A stretch of 64,000 bases of DNA from an uncultured Schlesneria sp. (lineage in GTDB: Bacteria; Planctomycetota; Planctomycetia; Planctomycetales; Planctomycetaceae): the NCBI GenBank assembly GCA_903840265.1, contig CAIMFH010000075.1, positions 33,323-97,322 of the forward strand, in the 5' to 3' direction. The translations under genes were made by a program, and so were the position numbers. The notes below the pieces were generated by a model. It was not told where the DNA came from. It saw nothing but the letters and a program-made list of their open reading frames with translations, and made no database searches. Below, one piece after another: positions 63,801 through 64,000 of the stretch (the stretch's first letter is position 1; every line of letters begins with the position of its first letter).

Positions 63801-64000
63801 GTGCGAATTTCCGAAGCGTCTGAGTTGTCGAGGTCATTGGCCACAGGATCGTCCACTCAGTACGCTGGTGACACAACCCCCGCTCCGGCTGGTGACACAA
63901 CCCCCGCTCCGGCTGGTGACACAACCCCCGCTCCGGCTGGTGACACAACCCCCGCTCCGGCTGGTGACACAACCCCCGCTCCGGCTGGTGACACAACCCC
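63801..64000 (+). CDS. Possible protein with octapeptide repeats, start only (3' truncated by window)
   Basis: A GTG at 63801 has an exceptionally good ribosome-binding site, AAGGAGG at 63789-63795, five bases upstream. The frame runs open to the window edge. After about 22 residues (VRISEASELSRSLATGSS) it enters perfect copies of the octapeptide GDTTPAPA, encoded by the 24-bp repeat. Pro/Thr/Ala repeats of this kind occur in surface or linker regions. Against it: there is no obvious signal peptide, the repeat is open in five of six frames, and it may be a non-coding minisatellite. It would be divergent from the giant fusion gene. Confidence 0.4.
   Translation, partial: MRISEASELSRSLATGSSTQYAGDTTPAPAGDTTPAPAGDTTPAPAGDTTPAPAGDTTPAPAGDTT
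63867..64000. repeat. 24-bp tandem repeat, at least 5.6 copies, running off the window
   Basis: The unit GGTGACACAACC-CCCGCTCCGGCT is repeated without any mismatch in five complete copies beginning at 63867, 63891, 63915, 63939 and 63963. A partial sixth reaches the end of the window. Perfect identity implies recent expansion or ongoing homogenisation. Confidence 0.95.

Noticed and set aside
63721..63996. Minus-strand frame reading repeated CHQPERGL
   Set aside because: The plus-strand frame over the same repeat has a strong ribosome-binding site; the minus frame has no start signal and is probably a product of the 24-bp unit being stop-free.

Overview
The window looks like a chromosomal segment of a planctomycete (Planctomycetota). 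The evidence is the density of gene families almost confined to, or hugely expanded in, that phylum: paired DUF1549/DUF1553 cytochrome proteins and DUF1501 proteins, a DUF1592-type/DUF1552 pair, PVC-type heme-binding proteins with ThuA-like domains, and a glycine-rich RRM protein. Housekeeping genes (prs, purD, rpsD, adk, uvrB, a dus gene) are scattered singly among them, as is usual for planctomycetes. I see no tRNA, rRNA, CRISPR array, prophage or transposase gene, so this reads as ordinary chromosome and not as a mobile island.

Layout. 1-6.6 kb: the 3' end of an RND efflux pump, a tRNA-dihydrouridine synthase, a coiled-coil membrane protein, a rhomboid homologue that lacks its catalytic serine, a REPIN-like inverted repeat, a secreted alpha/beta hydrolase and a divergent PRPP synthetase. 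6.8-16.8 kb: glycolate oxidase Fe-S subunit, a PQQ sugar dehydrogenase/diheme cytochrome fusion, a minus-strand DUF1549/1553 + DUF1501 pair, and purD. 17.5-24.4 kb: RRM protein, zinc-ribbon protein, rpsD with a clear terminator, adenylate kinase, a second REPIN-like element, uvrB, and a glycerate 2-kinase. 24.6-34 kb: a four-gene plus-strand operon (WD40/cytochrome, two DUF1549/1553 proteins, DUF1501). 34-43.3 kb: an unknown exported protein, an M28 peptidase with PDZ domains, a signalling cluster (receiver-ATPase fusion, HPt, receiver-like protein, FHA-GAF histidine kinase), and a lipoprotein with a metallopeptidase-like motif. 43.4-48.2 kb: a sugar isomerase/epimerase and a minus-strand DUF1592-type/DUF1552 pair. 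48.6-54.6 kb: two small genes, an NtrC-type sigma-54 activator flanked by two sigma-54-like promoters, a secreted low-complexity TPR protein, and a SlyX-like gene. 54.8-63.7 kb: a FadR-type regulator next to another DUF1549/1553 gene, facing a 1693-residue multidomain cytochrome. The right edge is a 24-bp tandem repeat preceded by a strong ribosome-binding site.

How the genes fit together. At least thirteen CxxCH heme motifs occur in seven exported proteins, so the accessory part of the window is mainly an exported c-type cytochrome and Tat-substrate inventory, probably for periplasmic oxidation or breakdown of carbohydrates. This role is inferred from family context and is not proven. Regulation is visible at three points: the FadR gene beside its cytochrome gene, the partner-switch/phosphorelay cluster, and the sigma-54 activator with two candidate target promoters. 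No strikingly new defence or mobile system is apparent. The best leads are the sigma-54 micro-regulon, the catalytically altered rhomboid, the phosphorelay/partner-switch cluster and the giant fusion protein.
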